Source: Gammaproteobacteria bacterium
Lineage (GTDB): Bacteria; Pseudomonadota; Gammaproteobacteria; Pseudomonadales; Pseudohongiellaceae
Length of the DNA: 64,000 nucleotides
Assembly (NCBI GenBank): GCA_002706685.1
Contig: PALV01000011.1
Span: forward strand, 496,001-560,000
Direction: 5' to 3'
Shown piece after piece: positions 1 through 9,731 of this stretch. Every line of letters starts with the position of its first letter. Within the stretch, counting starts at the first letter, position 1. The notes below the pieces were generated by a model. The model saw only the letters and a list, made by a program, of their open reading frames with translations, searched no databases and was not told the origin of the DNA. The position numbers and the translations under genes are program-made.

Positions 1-288
1 TGTTGAGTAGAGCTTGGAATTGCGCGACAGAACGCCAATTTTCATGACGGAGAACCTTTGTGACTGGTGCGAGAGTTAAGTGGGCGTTTGTATATCTAGA
101 ATATCAGAGCCGATGCCAATACCCAATGAGGCGTGCCATGACACAAAACCATGGGCTTTGGGCTGGGTGGGCCCGGAAAGGCGGCATAAGGTACCATAAA
201 TCCGGCATCTTACAACTGCCATGTGCTTACTTTGGCTTGCTGCCAGTGCGGGCAGCATGCGAAGATTCGGCAATAACATAACAGGATA

Positions 289-1956
289 ATGGTGCGGATG
301 CCCAGAACAATGCAATACCTGCTGGCTGCCATCGGATTTGTGCTGCTGGCGCTGCTCATCAATTTCGGCGTGCTTGATGGCAGCTGGCGCTGGGATGACA
401 GTCAGATTCTGCTGCATGCGCACCAGTTCAACTGGCTGCAGGATTTCACGAATCCCGAGGTATGGCAGCAGTTTTCCCCTGCCAACCTGACACCGCTCCT
501 CATTCTCAGCTTCGAAGTCGACCTCATTCTGTTTGGCCTGACCCCCTCGATGTTTTATCTCCATCAGCTGCTGGCACTGGCGGCCGCTGCCTGGATGATG
601 TTCCTGTGTCTCAGGTTCTGGTGCCGGGGCGGGTTCGCGGTGCTGGGCGGTGTACTGTTTTTGATTGGCACGCCAACCCTGCTGGTTGCGCAGCAGTTGA
701 TGACGCGCCACTACGCAGAGGGCCTGGTGCTGGCGCTGGTCGCGCTTTACGGCTTTGTTCGCTTTGTTCGTGGTGGGGCAGTGCTGTGGCTGGTGCTTGC
801 CCTGGTCAGTTACGCCCTGGCCTGCATGGCAAAGGAAGTCTACGTGCCATTGCCGCTGATACTGCTCTGCATTCCTGATGGAACCTTTGCAAAGCGTCTG
901 CGCGCAGCCGCTCCGTTTTTTCTGCTCACCTTGCTCTATGCACTCTGGCGCAGCTGGATGCTTGAAAGCGTCACGGGTGGTTATGCCTCAACCGCCAGCT
1001 TTTTTTCTGCTGCCTTTATTCAGCAGGTTGTGATTACCTTTGCCGGATTCCCGCGCCTGCTGGGTGGTGGATGGTGGCCGCTGTTAACGCTGGCCGTAGT
1101 GCTGGTGGTTGTGGCATACATCTACACCAGGCGCCATGTGCCCTGGCGAATGCTGATTGTGGCAGCCATGGTGTTGCTGCCTCTGGCGCCACTGGTGCAG
1201 TCACCAGGTATTGTGCTGGCGGACCGCTATCTGCTGGTGGTGTGGGCGGCTACAAGCTTTGCCATAGCCTACATGCTCAGCCAGGTCTGGCAGGCGACTA
1301 CAGAGTCGATGGGCTGGGCGGGCACAGGCACGGTGGCGCTGACTGGTCTGCTGGCGCTGGCGGCGGCCGTGCAGGGATTCAGCGTCCGCAGTGCCCTGGC
1401 AGCGGTTGGCAAAGAATTCGACGTGCAGGGACAGTTTCTCTGGCAGCAGGATGATTCAGTGGCCATGATTCCATCAGGCAACGTGGTGCCTGCGTTCTGG
1501 TTCGTCACCGGGCTAAGAGACTTCAAGCAGGGCCTGGGGCTGGGCTCGTCACCAGTCACTGTCGTCGACGATATCTATCTGCAGCAGTCTGGCGTGGATC
1601 AGCTGTACGGCTGGCAGCAGGATTGTCAGTGCATGGTGGACATTTCCGAACAGGTCCCGGATCGGCTGGCAGCCTACGAGGACAGTCTGCGGCCGCAGGC
1701 GCCGCTGAATCTGCGGTACGGCTACCAGGGTGGTTATTTCACCTGGCAGTTCGGGCCCTACAGTGATGGGCAGTACCATCTGGTATCTGACGTCATTGGC
1801 GTGATTCCGGCGCCTGCAGCTGGTCAATTGCGCGCCACGTTAACAGATGGAGCGCCATTTTATATTCGATACACATCGCCAGAAGGATGGATGACCTACT
1901 CCGCGCAGCAGCGGGTAGTTCGCGACGGGCCTGAAACAGCCTGGTCCAGGGAGTAA
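289..1956 (+). CDS. multi-pass membrane protein, GT-C / PMT-like glycosyltransferase candidate
   Basis: 555 aa ORF with many hydrophobic segments and an N-terminal 'DGSWRWDDSQILLH' loop, as in GT-C membrane proteins; directly upstream of a GT2 gene. Confidence 0.7.
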   Translation: MVRMPRTMQYLLAAIGFVLLALLINFGVLDGSWRWDDSQILLHAHQFNWLQDFTNPEVWQQFSPANLTPLLILSFEVDLILFGLTPSMFYLHQLLALAAAAWMMFLCLRFWCRGGFAVLGGVLFLIGTPTLLVAQQLMTRHYAEGLVLALVALYGFVRFVRGGAVLWLVLALVSYALACMAKEVYVPLPLILLCIPDGTFAKRLRAAAPFFLLTLLYALWRSWMLESVTGGYASTASFFSAAFIQQVVITFAGFPRLLGGGWWPLLTLAVVLVVVAYIYTRRHVPWRMLIVAAMVLLPLAPLVQSPGIVLADRYLLVVWAATSFAIAYMLSQVWQATTESMGWAGTGTVALTGLLALAAAVQGFSVRSALAAVGKEFDVQGQFLWQQDDSVAMIPSGNVVPAFWFVTGLRDFKQGLGLGSSPVTVVDDIYLQQSGVDQLYGWQQDCQCMVDISEQVPDRLAAYEDSLRPQAPLNLRYGYQGGYFTWQFGPYSDGQYHLVSDVIGVIPAPAAGQLRATLTDGAPFYIRYTSPEGWMTYSAQQRVVRDGPETAWSRE

Positions 1957-1960
1957 AAAC

Positions 1961-2944
1961 ATGAAGCAGGTCGTGATCATCATTCCGGCGCTGAATGAGG
2001 CAGCCAATATTGTTGCCAATCTGAAAACCATTCAGGGCCACCTGACATCTGTGGCAGATGTCAGTTTCGACTTGATGGTGGTTGACGATGGTTCTACAGA
2101 CGACACGGCGGCACTGGTCCGTAATCTGGCAGAGACCGAGCCACAGGTTAAACTGCTGAGTCTCAGTCGACACTTTGGCAAGGAGTCGGCGATTACCGCT
2201 GGCCTGAGGGCAGCCCGGGATTATGACGCGGCGATTGTCATGGACAGCGATCTGCAGCATCCGCCCAAAATGATCCCGGACATGATTGCGCACTGGCAGC
2301 AGGGAGCATCGGTCGTGGAGGCCGTAAAGGAATCACGCGGTAATGAAACCCGCATGCGCGGAACCCTGGTCAAACTGTACTATGCACTTTTTAATTATCT
2401 GACACGACTTAGTATTTCTGGCGACACCGATTTTAAATTGCTGGACCATTCAGTCGTCCAGGCCTACTGCTCGTTGCCCGAGCATGGACGGTTCTTCCGC
2501 GGGCTCATCAAGTGGATGAATTTTCCATCGGTGCAATTGAGTTTTGATGTGCCGGAATCCACACGCAAACGCTCTGCCTGGGGCAATGGAGCCCTGTTCC
2601 GCTACGCCATTGCGTCCATCACGTCCTTCACGGCCTTCCCGCTGCAGATCGTCACACTGCTGGGCGGCATGACCTTCCTGCTGAGCCTGGTAATTGGTGG
2701 CATGGCGCTGGCAGACAAGCTGGCTGGCCGGGCTGTTGATGGTTTTACCACCGTCATTCTGCTGATACTGTTGATCGGCAGCGTGTTGATGTTCAGCGTC
2801 GGCCTGATCGGAATTTACATCGGTAGAATTTATGATGAGGTCAAACGGCGACCAAACTATCTGGTGGATCAGCAAAAGAGTCTGTTGCCCGGGCGCAGAC
2901 AGTCGACTGGCAAAAGCCCGCAGCAGGAGAACGAAACACCATGA
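1961..2944 (+). CDS. family 2 glycosyltransferase, GtrB/DPM1-like polyprenyl-phosphate glycosyltransferase
   Basis: GT-A motifs VVDDGSTDDT and MDSDLQHPP, two C-terminal TM segments. Confidence 0.9.
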   Translation: MKQVVIIIPALNEAANIVANLKTIQGHLTSVADVSFDLMVVDDGSTDDTAALVRNLAETEPQVKLLSLSRHFGKESAITAGLRAARDYDAAIVMDSDLQHPPKMIPDMIAHWQQGASVVEAVKESRGNETRMRGTLVKLYYALFNYLTRLSISGDTDFKLLDHSVVQAYCSLPEHGRFFRGLIKWMNFPSVQLSFDVPESTRKRSAWGNGALFRYAIASITSFTAFPLQIVTLLGGMTFLLSLVIGGMALADKLAGRAVDGFTTVILLILLIGSVLMFSVGLIGIYIGRIYDEVKRRPNYLVDQQKSLLPGRRQSTGKSPQQENETP

Positions 2945-3306
2945 TGACAGGCAAATATCTTTCTGTGCTGACTCATGCGCTGCTGCTGGCAACCTTGCTG
3001 GCCACCTCGCACGCCGTACTCAAATGGGTGTCCGTGCAGCAGCACGATAACTATATTCAGCTGTTGCAGACGCAGTGGAAAGGCGTTTTTCTGGCGCTGT
3101 CTCTGTATGGCTTCATATTTTTTTACTACATCGTCGTGCTGCGCAGCAGCCCGGTGTCTATACTCTATCCTGTATACACTGGTTTATCGGTACTGTTTGT
3201 GTTGCTGGCCGGCCGCTTTATTTTCAGCGAGCCCATCAGTGTGACACAGGTATTCGGTGCGATCTGCATTCTCGCCGGTATCGTGCTGATGGGCAGCGGG
3301 CGCTAG
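2941..3306 (+). CDS. EamA/SMR-like small 4-TM transporter, ArnE/F-like flippase subunit candidate
   Basis: 121 aa, 4 hydrophobic segments, start overlaps the GT2 stop (ATGA). Confidence 0.75.
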   Translation: MMTGKYLSVLTHALLLATLLATSHAVLKWVSVQQHDNYIQLLQTQWKGVFLALSLYGFIFFYYIVVLRSSPVSILYPVYTGLSVLFVLLAGRFIFSEPISVTQVFGAICILAGIVLMGSGR

Positions 3307-3353
3307 TTCAGTTACTGGCAATTTAATAGAACATGGCGAAACGAGGGGAAGGT

Positions 3354-4880
3354 ATGACTGACTCAATCAGCCAATGGCGGCATCGACTGACAGCGGGCAT
3401 TCTGGCGCTGTCCATGCTGACTGCTTTTGGTGCCAATGCCCAGGATATTGAGGCGCTGGCAGAAAGAGTGACCGAATTCACACTGGATAACGGTCTGCAT
3501 TTTATTATTGTTGAACGGCCGGTTGCACCGATTGCCACCTTTGTCACCTTCGTTAATGTCGGCGGCGCAGATGAGCCCGTCAACAATACTGGTGTTGCCC
3601 ATATTTTTGAGCACATGGCCTTCAAGGGCACGCGCACCATCGGCACCATTGACTACGAAGCCGAGCAGCTGGCACTGGATAAAATGGATGCCGCCTATAC
3701 GGCGTGGATGGAGGCAGGGTATCGGGACAATGCCAGCGAAGAGGAGCGACAGGCTCTGTGGCAGGAATTTGAGCATTGGCAGGAGCAGGCTGGTCAGTAT
3801 ATTCAAAGTGAAGAGTTCTCCCAGATTATCGAGCGAGAGGGCGGCGTGGGGCTGAACGCTTTCACCAGTGCTGATGCCACTGGCTACTTCTATTCGCTGC
3901 CTCAGAACAAGGCTGAACTGTGGTTCTACCTTGAGTCACAACGTTTTCGATTCCCCGTGTTCCGAGAATTCTACGTGGAAAAAGATGTAATCATGGAAGA
4001 GCGGCGCATGCGCACCGATTCCAGTCCGCAGGGCAGGTTGCTGGAAGAGTTCTTGAGTGTAGCGTACTCGGCCCATCCCTATCGCAATCCGGTGGTGGGT
4101 TGGGAGTCCGACATCATTGCCACAACCATCGCCGACACACAGCGCTTTTATGAGACCTATTATGTTCCTTCCAACATGACCATCGCGATTGCCGGCGATG
4201 TCGATCCGGCTCGCATGCGAGAGCTGGCGGAGCAGTACTTTGGTCCCATGCCGGCCGCACCACACCCGCCCAGCGTCAAGACCATTGAGCCCGAGCAGCG
4301 CGGCGAACGACGCTTTGTCATCGAAGATACCAGTCAGCCCCTGTTCATCGCGGGCTACAAAACGGTTGCCGCCGATCACCCGGATGCGGCGGCGCTCGAG
4401 CTGTTAAGCCAGATTTTGTCGTCGGGGCGCACATCACGCCTTTATCGACGCATGGTGCAGGACGAACGTCTGGCTCTGGGTGTTCAGGCCCTAACCGGAT
4501 TCCCGGGTGTTCGTTTCCCGGCTTTGTTTGTCACCTTCGCTGTGCCCAATATGGGTGTGCCGCTGGAAGACATCGAGCGTGTGCTGAACGAAGAAATCGA
4601 TAAGGCCAAGCAGGGTGATATCCGCCAGGAAGAACTGGATCGGGCGGTCACCAATTCGCGCGCTTCGGTCGTGCGGGGTCTTAACTCGAATATGGGGCTG
4701 GCGCTTAATCTTGCCCAGGCTCACGCTCAGCTCGGCAGTTGGCAGGATGCTTTCTCCTATCTCGAGGAGCTGGAGCAGGTCACACTTGAAGATCTGCAGC
4801 GAGTCGCCAATGAATATCTGGTCGAAACCAGCCGCACGGTTGGCATGGTTCGCAATGCGATGGCAGGAGGTGCTGAATGA
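3354..4880 (+). CDS. M16 family zinc metallopeptidase (catalytic subunit)
   Basis: HxxEH motif in 'VAHIFEHMAFKG', signal peptide; start chosen at the internal ATG preceded by GGGGAAGG. Confidence 0.92.
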   Translation: MTDSISQWRHRLTAGILALSMLTAFGANAQDIEALAERVTEFTLDNGLHFIIVERPVAPIATFVTFVNVGGADEPVNNTGVAHIFEHMAFKGTRTIGTIDYEAEQLALDKMDAAYTAWMEAGYRDNASEEERQALWQEFEHWQEQAGQYIQSEEFSQIIEREGGVGLNAFTSADATGYFYSLPQNKAELWFYLESQRFRFPVFREFYVEKDVIMEERRMRTDSSPQGRLLEEFLSVAYSAHPYRNPVVGWESDIIATTIADTQRFYETYYVPSNMTIAIAGDVDPARMRELAEQYFGPMPAAPHPPSVKTIEPEQRGERRFVIEDTSQPLFIAGYKTVAADHPDAAALELLSQILSSGRTSRLYRRMVQDERLALGVQALTGFPGVRFPALFVTFAVPNMGVPLEDIERVLNEEIDKAKQGDIRQEELDRAVTNSRASVVRGLNSNMGLALNLAQAHAQLGSWQDAFSYLEELEQVTLEDLQRVANEYLVETSRTVGMVRNAMAGGAE

Positions 4881-6307
4881 AACAGCGTATTCAACAGCAG
4901 ATCTGGATCGCGGTGCTGGCTGTCACTTTCAGTATCGGGGTTCATGCCCAGCAGGATGTCTGGGAGTCGTTCGACTACCCTGAGCTGAACAGTTTTGACA
5001 TGCCGGAGTTGGAGATATTTGAAATCGACAATGGTGTGCGCTTCTATCTGGTTCAGGATGCCGAACTGCCACTGATCGATGTGACAGTTCTTATCCGCGC
5101 CGGTGGAGTTAACATTCCGGATGATAAAGTTGGCCTGAACAGCCTGGTTGGCACCGTCATGCGCAGTGGGGGCACCAACGAATATCCCGGTGATGCATTA
5201 AACGAACTGCTGGAGAATCGCGCGGCGATTATTGAAACGCAGTTCGGTTTCACGTCGGGCAGTGCCACCATGAATGTGCTTAGCGAGGACTTCGAACGAC
5301 TGTTGCCCGTGTTCATGGACGTGTTGCGTCGACCGGCATTTCCCGAGCCTCGTATTGAGCTGGCAAAAACCCAGCAGGCCAGCCTGATTGCCCGCCGCAA
5401 TGACGAGCAGGGCAGTGTTGCCAATCGTGAGTTCCAGCGCATCATCTACGGCGAGGACAGTCGCTATTCCCGCCGAGTTGAGTATGCCACGCTGGACAAC
5501 ATCACTCGCGAAGACATGATCGACTTCCATGCACAGGCCGTTGTTGGCAGTAACCTGATGGTCGGTGTTACTGGTGACTTTGATATGGAGCAAATGAAAA
5601 CTCTGCTGGAGCAGGCGTTTGGTGATATCCCGGCCGGCGAGCAGAATGAGCTGGAATTCCCCGAGGTCGATTACGAATTTGAATCCGGGATCTATTTTGT
5701 CGACAAGCCCGATGTCAATCAGAGTTATATCCTGATGGGGCACATCGGCGGCATGCGTGACAACCCTGACTATGCGGCACTACAGGTGATGAATCGCGTG
5801 CTTAGTGGCGGCTTCTCCAGCCGTCTTATGCAGGTGGTGCGCAGCGAGATGGGGCTGGCCTATTCTGTCTTTGGCAGCTACGGCAGTGGTGTGTATTTCC
5901 CGGGCACCTTCTCCGCCGGAGTGATGACTCAGAGTGAGACTACCAGCGAGGCAATCAACGCCATAATCGCGCAGATCGAACGTATACAGCAGGAACCTAT
6001 CAGCGAAGAAGAACTGAACCAGACCAAGGAACAGTTTCTTAACACGCTGGTCTTTCAATATCCCAGCATCAGCTCTGTGCTGCGCGAAAGAATGAGCAAT
6101 GACTACGCCGGCTTGCCGCCCGATACCTTTGAGCGACTGGTTGAAGAGGTCCGGCAGGTTACTGTGGCCGATGTACAGTCGGTGGCGCAGCGCTATCTGC
6201 GTCCCGACAGCCTGCGCATTCTGGTTGTGGGTAATAAGGCTGAGCTGGGTGATCAATTGCAGCAATACGGCGACGTGCAGCCAATTGATATCACCATTCC
6301 TGAGTGA
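4877..6307 (+). CDS. M16 family peptidase-like, non-catalytic partner
   Basis: M16 fold sequence but HxxEH is absent (NSLVGTVMRSGG); overlaps upstream stop (ATGA). Confidence 0.9.
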   Translation: MKQRIQQQIWIAVLAVTFSIGVHAQQDVWESFDYPELNSFDMPELEIFEIDNGVRFYLVQDAELPLIDVTVLIRAGGVNIPDDKVGLNSLVGTVMRSGGTNEYPGDALNELLENRAAIIETQFGFTSGSATMNVLSEDFERLLPVFMDVLRRPAFPEPRIELAKTQQASLIARRNDEQGSVANREFQRIIYGEDSRYSRRVEYATLDNITREDMIDFHAQAVVGSNLMVGVTGDFDMEQMKTLLEQAFGDIPAGEQNELEFPEVDYEFESGIYFVDKPDVNQSYILMGHIGGMRDNPDYAALQVMNRVLSGGFSSRLMQVVRSEMGLAYSVFGSYGSGVYFPGTFSAGVMTQSETTSEAINAIIAQIERIQQEPISEEELNQTKEQFLNTLVFQYPSISSVLRERMSNDYAGLPPDTFERLVEEVRQVTVADVQSVAQRYLRPDSLRILVVGNKAELGDQLQQYGDVQPIDITIPE

Positions 6308-6320
6308 GCACGGCCAGAAC

Positions 6321-7067
6321 ATGATCCTGCGGCTCGGGAAACTACACATCACGATCAACTGGCTGGTTCTGCTGTGCTTTATATCCAGTCTGGGCATGTT
6401 TATCAGTCTGGCGTTCTGGCAACTCGATCGTGCTGAAGAAAAACGGGCGATGGCACAGGCACTGGAACAGCGCGCAATGGCGGATCCATTGCCTCTGGAG
6501 CAGGCCGAACAGACTGCGCTGTTTGGCAATCAGAGCCGAGTTGTTGTGCAGGGTGAATATGAAACCAGCATTTCGTTTCTGGTGACTTTTCAGTTTTATC
6601 GTGGCCAGGCCGGGTTTGAAGTTGTTACGCCATTTCGACTGAGCGATGGATCGCTGGCGCTGGTCAGTCGGGGCTGGCTGGCCCCAGCCGATGACGGTGG
6701 TGAGCCGCAGGTACCAGAGGTCAGTGGACTGCAGAGCGTGGTGGCCGAAGTCTATTTGCCAGATGAGGAAATTCCGCCTGCGACAGTGACAGACCAGAGC
6801 TGGCCAGTCAGTCTGTCACGCCTGAATGTAGCGCAGGCCGGGCGTCTGCTGGGTGAACCGGTCTACCCGTATCTATTGCGCCTGGAAGCAGATCAGCCAG
6901 GTGTGCTGGCCCGCCACTGGCAGGCTCCCAGTGTCTCCACCCGGACACATATTGGCTATGCTATTCAGTGGTTTGTCATTACCATAGTGGTATCGATACT
7001 GGCGCTGATGTATGCCAGCAATATTCTTGAACTGTGGCGTCAGCGACGTCACGGTCAACCCGGTTAA
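6321..7067 (+). CDS. SURF1 family protein
   Basis: N-terminal TM followed by 'LAFWQLDRAEEKRAM', C-terminal TM 'HIGYAIQWFVITIVV', typical of SURF1/Shy1. Confidence 0.88.
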   Translation: MILRLGKLHITINWLVLLCFISSLGMFISLAFWQLDRAEEKRAMAQALEQRAMADPLPLEQAEQTALFGNQSRVVVQGEYETSISFLVTFQFYRGQAGFEVVTPFRLSDGSLALVSRGWLAPADDGGEPQVPEVSGLQSVVAEVYLPDEEIPPATVTDQSWPVSLSRLNVAQAGRLLGEPVYPYLLRLEADQPGVLARHWQAPSVSTRTHIGYAIQWFVITIVVSILALMYASNILELWRQRRHGQPG

Positions 7068-7080
7068 TGACGAGGTTAGC

Positions 7081-8547
7081 ATGTCACAGCTTTATCTGGT
7101 GGTTGATGATATCGAAGGCTGGGAACACCAGCTGCAGGGTCAGGCGGTCATCAGTTTTGAGACCTATCTGACGGAGCATCCCGTCAAAGGCGAAAAGAAA
7201 ACCCGCATCATCAATCTCTGTAATACCGATCAGTACCTCAGTAAAGGCTACTACTGCTCGCTGCTTGCAGAAGCGCGTGGGCATAAGGTCATGCCTCCGA
7301 TCAACACACTGACCGATCTCAGCAGCCAGCAGTTGACGCTGGTCATGGCCAGTGAAGTGCTGGAGGAAATCGACACTGATGAGCTGGTACAGACAGATGA
7401 TGGCTATCGCCTGCGTGTCTACTTTGGCAGAACCGAGTATCCACAGTTAAAAATCCTGGCGCGCCGCCTGTTCGAGCGCTTTCCCTGTCCCATTCTTGAG
7501 GCAGTGCTGATGCATGCCGGTGACGGGTGGCAGGTTCGTTCGATTCGTGCTGTTGCCTACGCCGAACTCGAAACGGACGAGATGCCGGTGTTTGTAGATG
7601 CACTGGAACGTTTCACCAAAAGTCTGTGGCGTAAACCTCGCAGCAGTAAATCGGCGCGCTGGGACATGGCGATACTGGTCAATCCGGAGGAGCAACTGCC
7701 CCCCAGCGACAAAAGCGCCATCAAACGCATGACACGTGCAGCCGAAAAAATCGGCTTTGCAGTGGAGATCATCGGCCCGCAGGACTATGCCCGTCTGAAT
7801 GAGTTTGACGCATTGTTTCTGCGCGAAACAACCGCCATTGACCACCATACCTATCGCTTTGCGCGCAAGGCAGAGATCGAAGGCCTGGTGGTTATCGATG
7901 ATCCTACATCGATCCTGCGTTGCTGCAATAAAGTGTTTCTGCAGGATGCCTTCACCTACAGTGGTGTGCCAACGCCCAAGACGCGAATTGTTTCTTCGAG
8001 CAATGATGTCGCACTGGACGAGCTGGAGGCTGCTTTTGAATACCCGATCGTGCTGAAGATCCCCAACAGTGCATTTTCCGTTGGTGTCATGAAAGCAGAG
8101 GATCGTGAATCGCTGCGTCAAAAACTGTCAGAACTACTGAAGAAATCGGCGCTGATTCTCGCCCAGGAATACCTCTACACAGAGTACGACTGGCGCATTG
8201 GTGTTTTGAACAATCGACCACTTTTTGCCTGTCGCTACTTCATGGCAAAAGGGCACTGGCAGATATACAAGCATGGCGAGGGACGTGTTGGCAGTGGTGG
8301 CTGGGAGACTCTGCCAACCTATGAAGTCCCCAAGGCGGTGCTGGATGCCGCCATGAAATCTGCCCGCATCATTGGTGATGGTCTGTATGGTATCGACATC
8401 AAGCAGCAGGGGAACAAGGTTTATGTGATAGAGGTTAATGACAACCCCAGTCTTGAACACGGTGTTGAGGATGAGTTCATTGGCGATGAGCTCTATATGC
8501 AGATCATGGCGGAGTTCGCCCGCCGTCTGGAGAACCGCGGCCGTTAA
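7081..8547 (+). CDS. RimK family ATP-grasp ligase with N-terminal RimK-like domain
   Basis: ATP-grasp sequence: 'RCCNKVFLQDAFTYSGVPTPKTRIV', 'YPIVLKIPNSAFSVGVMKAED', 'YVIEVNDNPSLEHGVED'. Confidence 0.9.
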   Translation: MSQLYLVVDDIEGWEHQLQGQAVISFETYLTEHPVKGEKKTRIINLCNTDQYLSKGYYCSLLAEARGHKVMPPINTLTDLSSQQLTLVMASEVLEEIDTDELVQTDDGYRLRVYFGRTEYPQLKILARRLFERFPCPILEAVLMHAGDGWQVRSIRAVAYAELETDEMPVFVDALERFTKSLWRKPRSSKSARWDMAILVNPEEQLPPSDKSAIKRMTRAAEKIGFAVEIIGPQDYARLNEFDALFLRETTAIDHHTYRFARKAEIEGLVVIDDPTSILRCCNKVFLQDAFTYSGVPTPKTRIVSSSNDVALDELEAAFEYPIVLKIPNSAFSVGVMKAEDRESLRQKLSELLKKSALILAQEYLYTEYDWRIGVLNNRPLFACRYFMAKGHWQIYKHGEGRVGSGGWETLPTYEVPKAVLDAAMKSARIIGDGLYGIDIKQQGNKVYVIEVNDNPSLEHGVEDEFIGDELYMQIMAEFARRLENRGR

Positions 8548-9692
8548 CGCGCCGCTTTTTTCTTTCTGGATATACTCTTTTTGGAAACAATTAGGGCCGC
8601 CCGCAGTCGGTCCTTGCCAAACTGGGACATGCGGGCAAAGTCTGATCTGGCAATTGGCAGATCTTCGCAGTCCAGGCCTGTCTGTTCTTCGAAAGACGGG
8701 TCAGGGTCATGTATGTAAAAGCAGGCATCGTCGAAAGCGGTAATTGTCACCCAGTGAGGCGCTTTTTTACGATCCAGTCTGTAGCTGCTGATCAGTGCCA
8801 GCACAACAGATCCATTTTTGATGGCAAGTTCTATATCATCCTGCGTTACGTCACGTCGCTCCACATGAATTTCTTTTTTGGCGACGCGTTGCTCGAACTG
8901 CTCATGCACCAGCGCCATGATGGTTTTCTTTTCCGGGTCGCGAACCCCCTCCAGAAACAGCGGGCCACTCTGATTTACATAAACAGTCGGCTCGAACCCG
9001 CGTTTCGCAGCCGCCAGCGCCAGTCCAAGTGGATGACAGCCACCATGCCCTGATGTCATGAAGATGGTGGTAGCCTCGCGCCATATATCGAGCTCTGTGG
9101 CCTGATTGGGTACGCGTTTTCTATCCAGTGCGGCCATCGCCATCATCAAGGCTGCCGGGCCGCAGGTGAATGCAGTGGACTGCTGATACCAGGGCACATC
9201 ATTTCCGCGGCGACGCTTGGGCGCATAACGAATGATCTTCTGCATGCGCAGGGCATCGCCATGATCCTCGTAATAATCGGTCAGGGTATCAAAGGCAACA
9301 TAACCAGAGGACTGATAGAGGTGGATGGCGGATGGGTTATCTGTGGCAACCTCCAGCCTCATGAAAAAGCGATCGCGATTCGCGGCAGCAGTTTCCAGTG
9401 CCTGCAGAAGCGCGCGGCCTACACCCTGCCCGCGGGCATCAGGTGAAATGGCTATCGAATACAGGCGGGCGAGGTGGGTGGCGCCGTGGAACAGCACCAG
9501 CCCATAGCCGAGAATCTGTTGCTGGTTTTCAGCAACCATAAATTCGCGGTTGCTCGCCATGATCCAGTGGCGCAGCCGACGGCGGCTTAATCTGTCAGTG
9601 TCAAAGCAGACATTCTCGAGAGCGTGGAGTGCGTCGAGATCTTCCAGTCTGGCGTTGCGTATCGTTAAAGCAGCGCCCTTGGTCACCGACAT
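8544..9692 (-). CDS. GNAT N-acetyltransferase fused to peptidase C39-like domain
   Basis: N-terminal RimI-like GNAT ('ISPDARGQGVGRALLQALE'); C-terminal C39-like domain with 'TCGPAALMMAM', 'PHWVTITAFDD', 'YIHDPDP'. Confidence 0.9.
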   Translation of the reverse strand: MSVTKGAALTIRNARLEDLDALHALENVCFDTDRLSRRRLRHWIMASNREFMVAENQQQILGYGLVLFHGATHLARLYSIAISPDARGQGVGRALLQALETAAANRDRFFMRLEVATDNPSAIHLYQSSGYVAFDTLTDYYEDHGDALRMQKIIRYAPKRRRGNDVPWYQQSTAFTCGPAALMMAMAALDRKRVPNQATELDIWREATTIFMTSGHGGCHPLGLALAAAKRGFEPTVYVNQSGPLFLEGVRDPEKKTIMALVHEQFEQRVAKKEIHVERRDVTQDDIELAIKNGSVVLALISSYRLDRKKAPHWVTITAFDDACFYIHDPDPSFEEQTGLDCEDLPIARSDFARMSQFGKDRLRAALIVSKKSISRKKKAAR

Positions 9693-9731
9693 TTTGTCAC
9701 CGCCGTACCGTCTTCTGGATCATGGATATCT

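Noticed and set aside
76-711. 211-aa minus-strand ORF at the window start
   Set aside because: Overlaps the GT-C-like membrane gene in antisense and has a Q/H-rich artefactual composition.
4877-6307. Second M16 protein as a decayed pseudogene because HxxEH is missing
   Set aside because: The ORF is full length, and active/inactive M16 pairs are a normal heteromeric arrangement.
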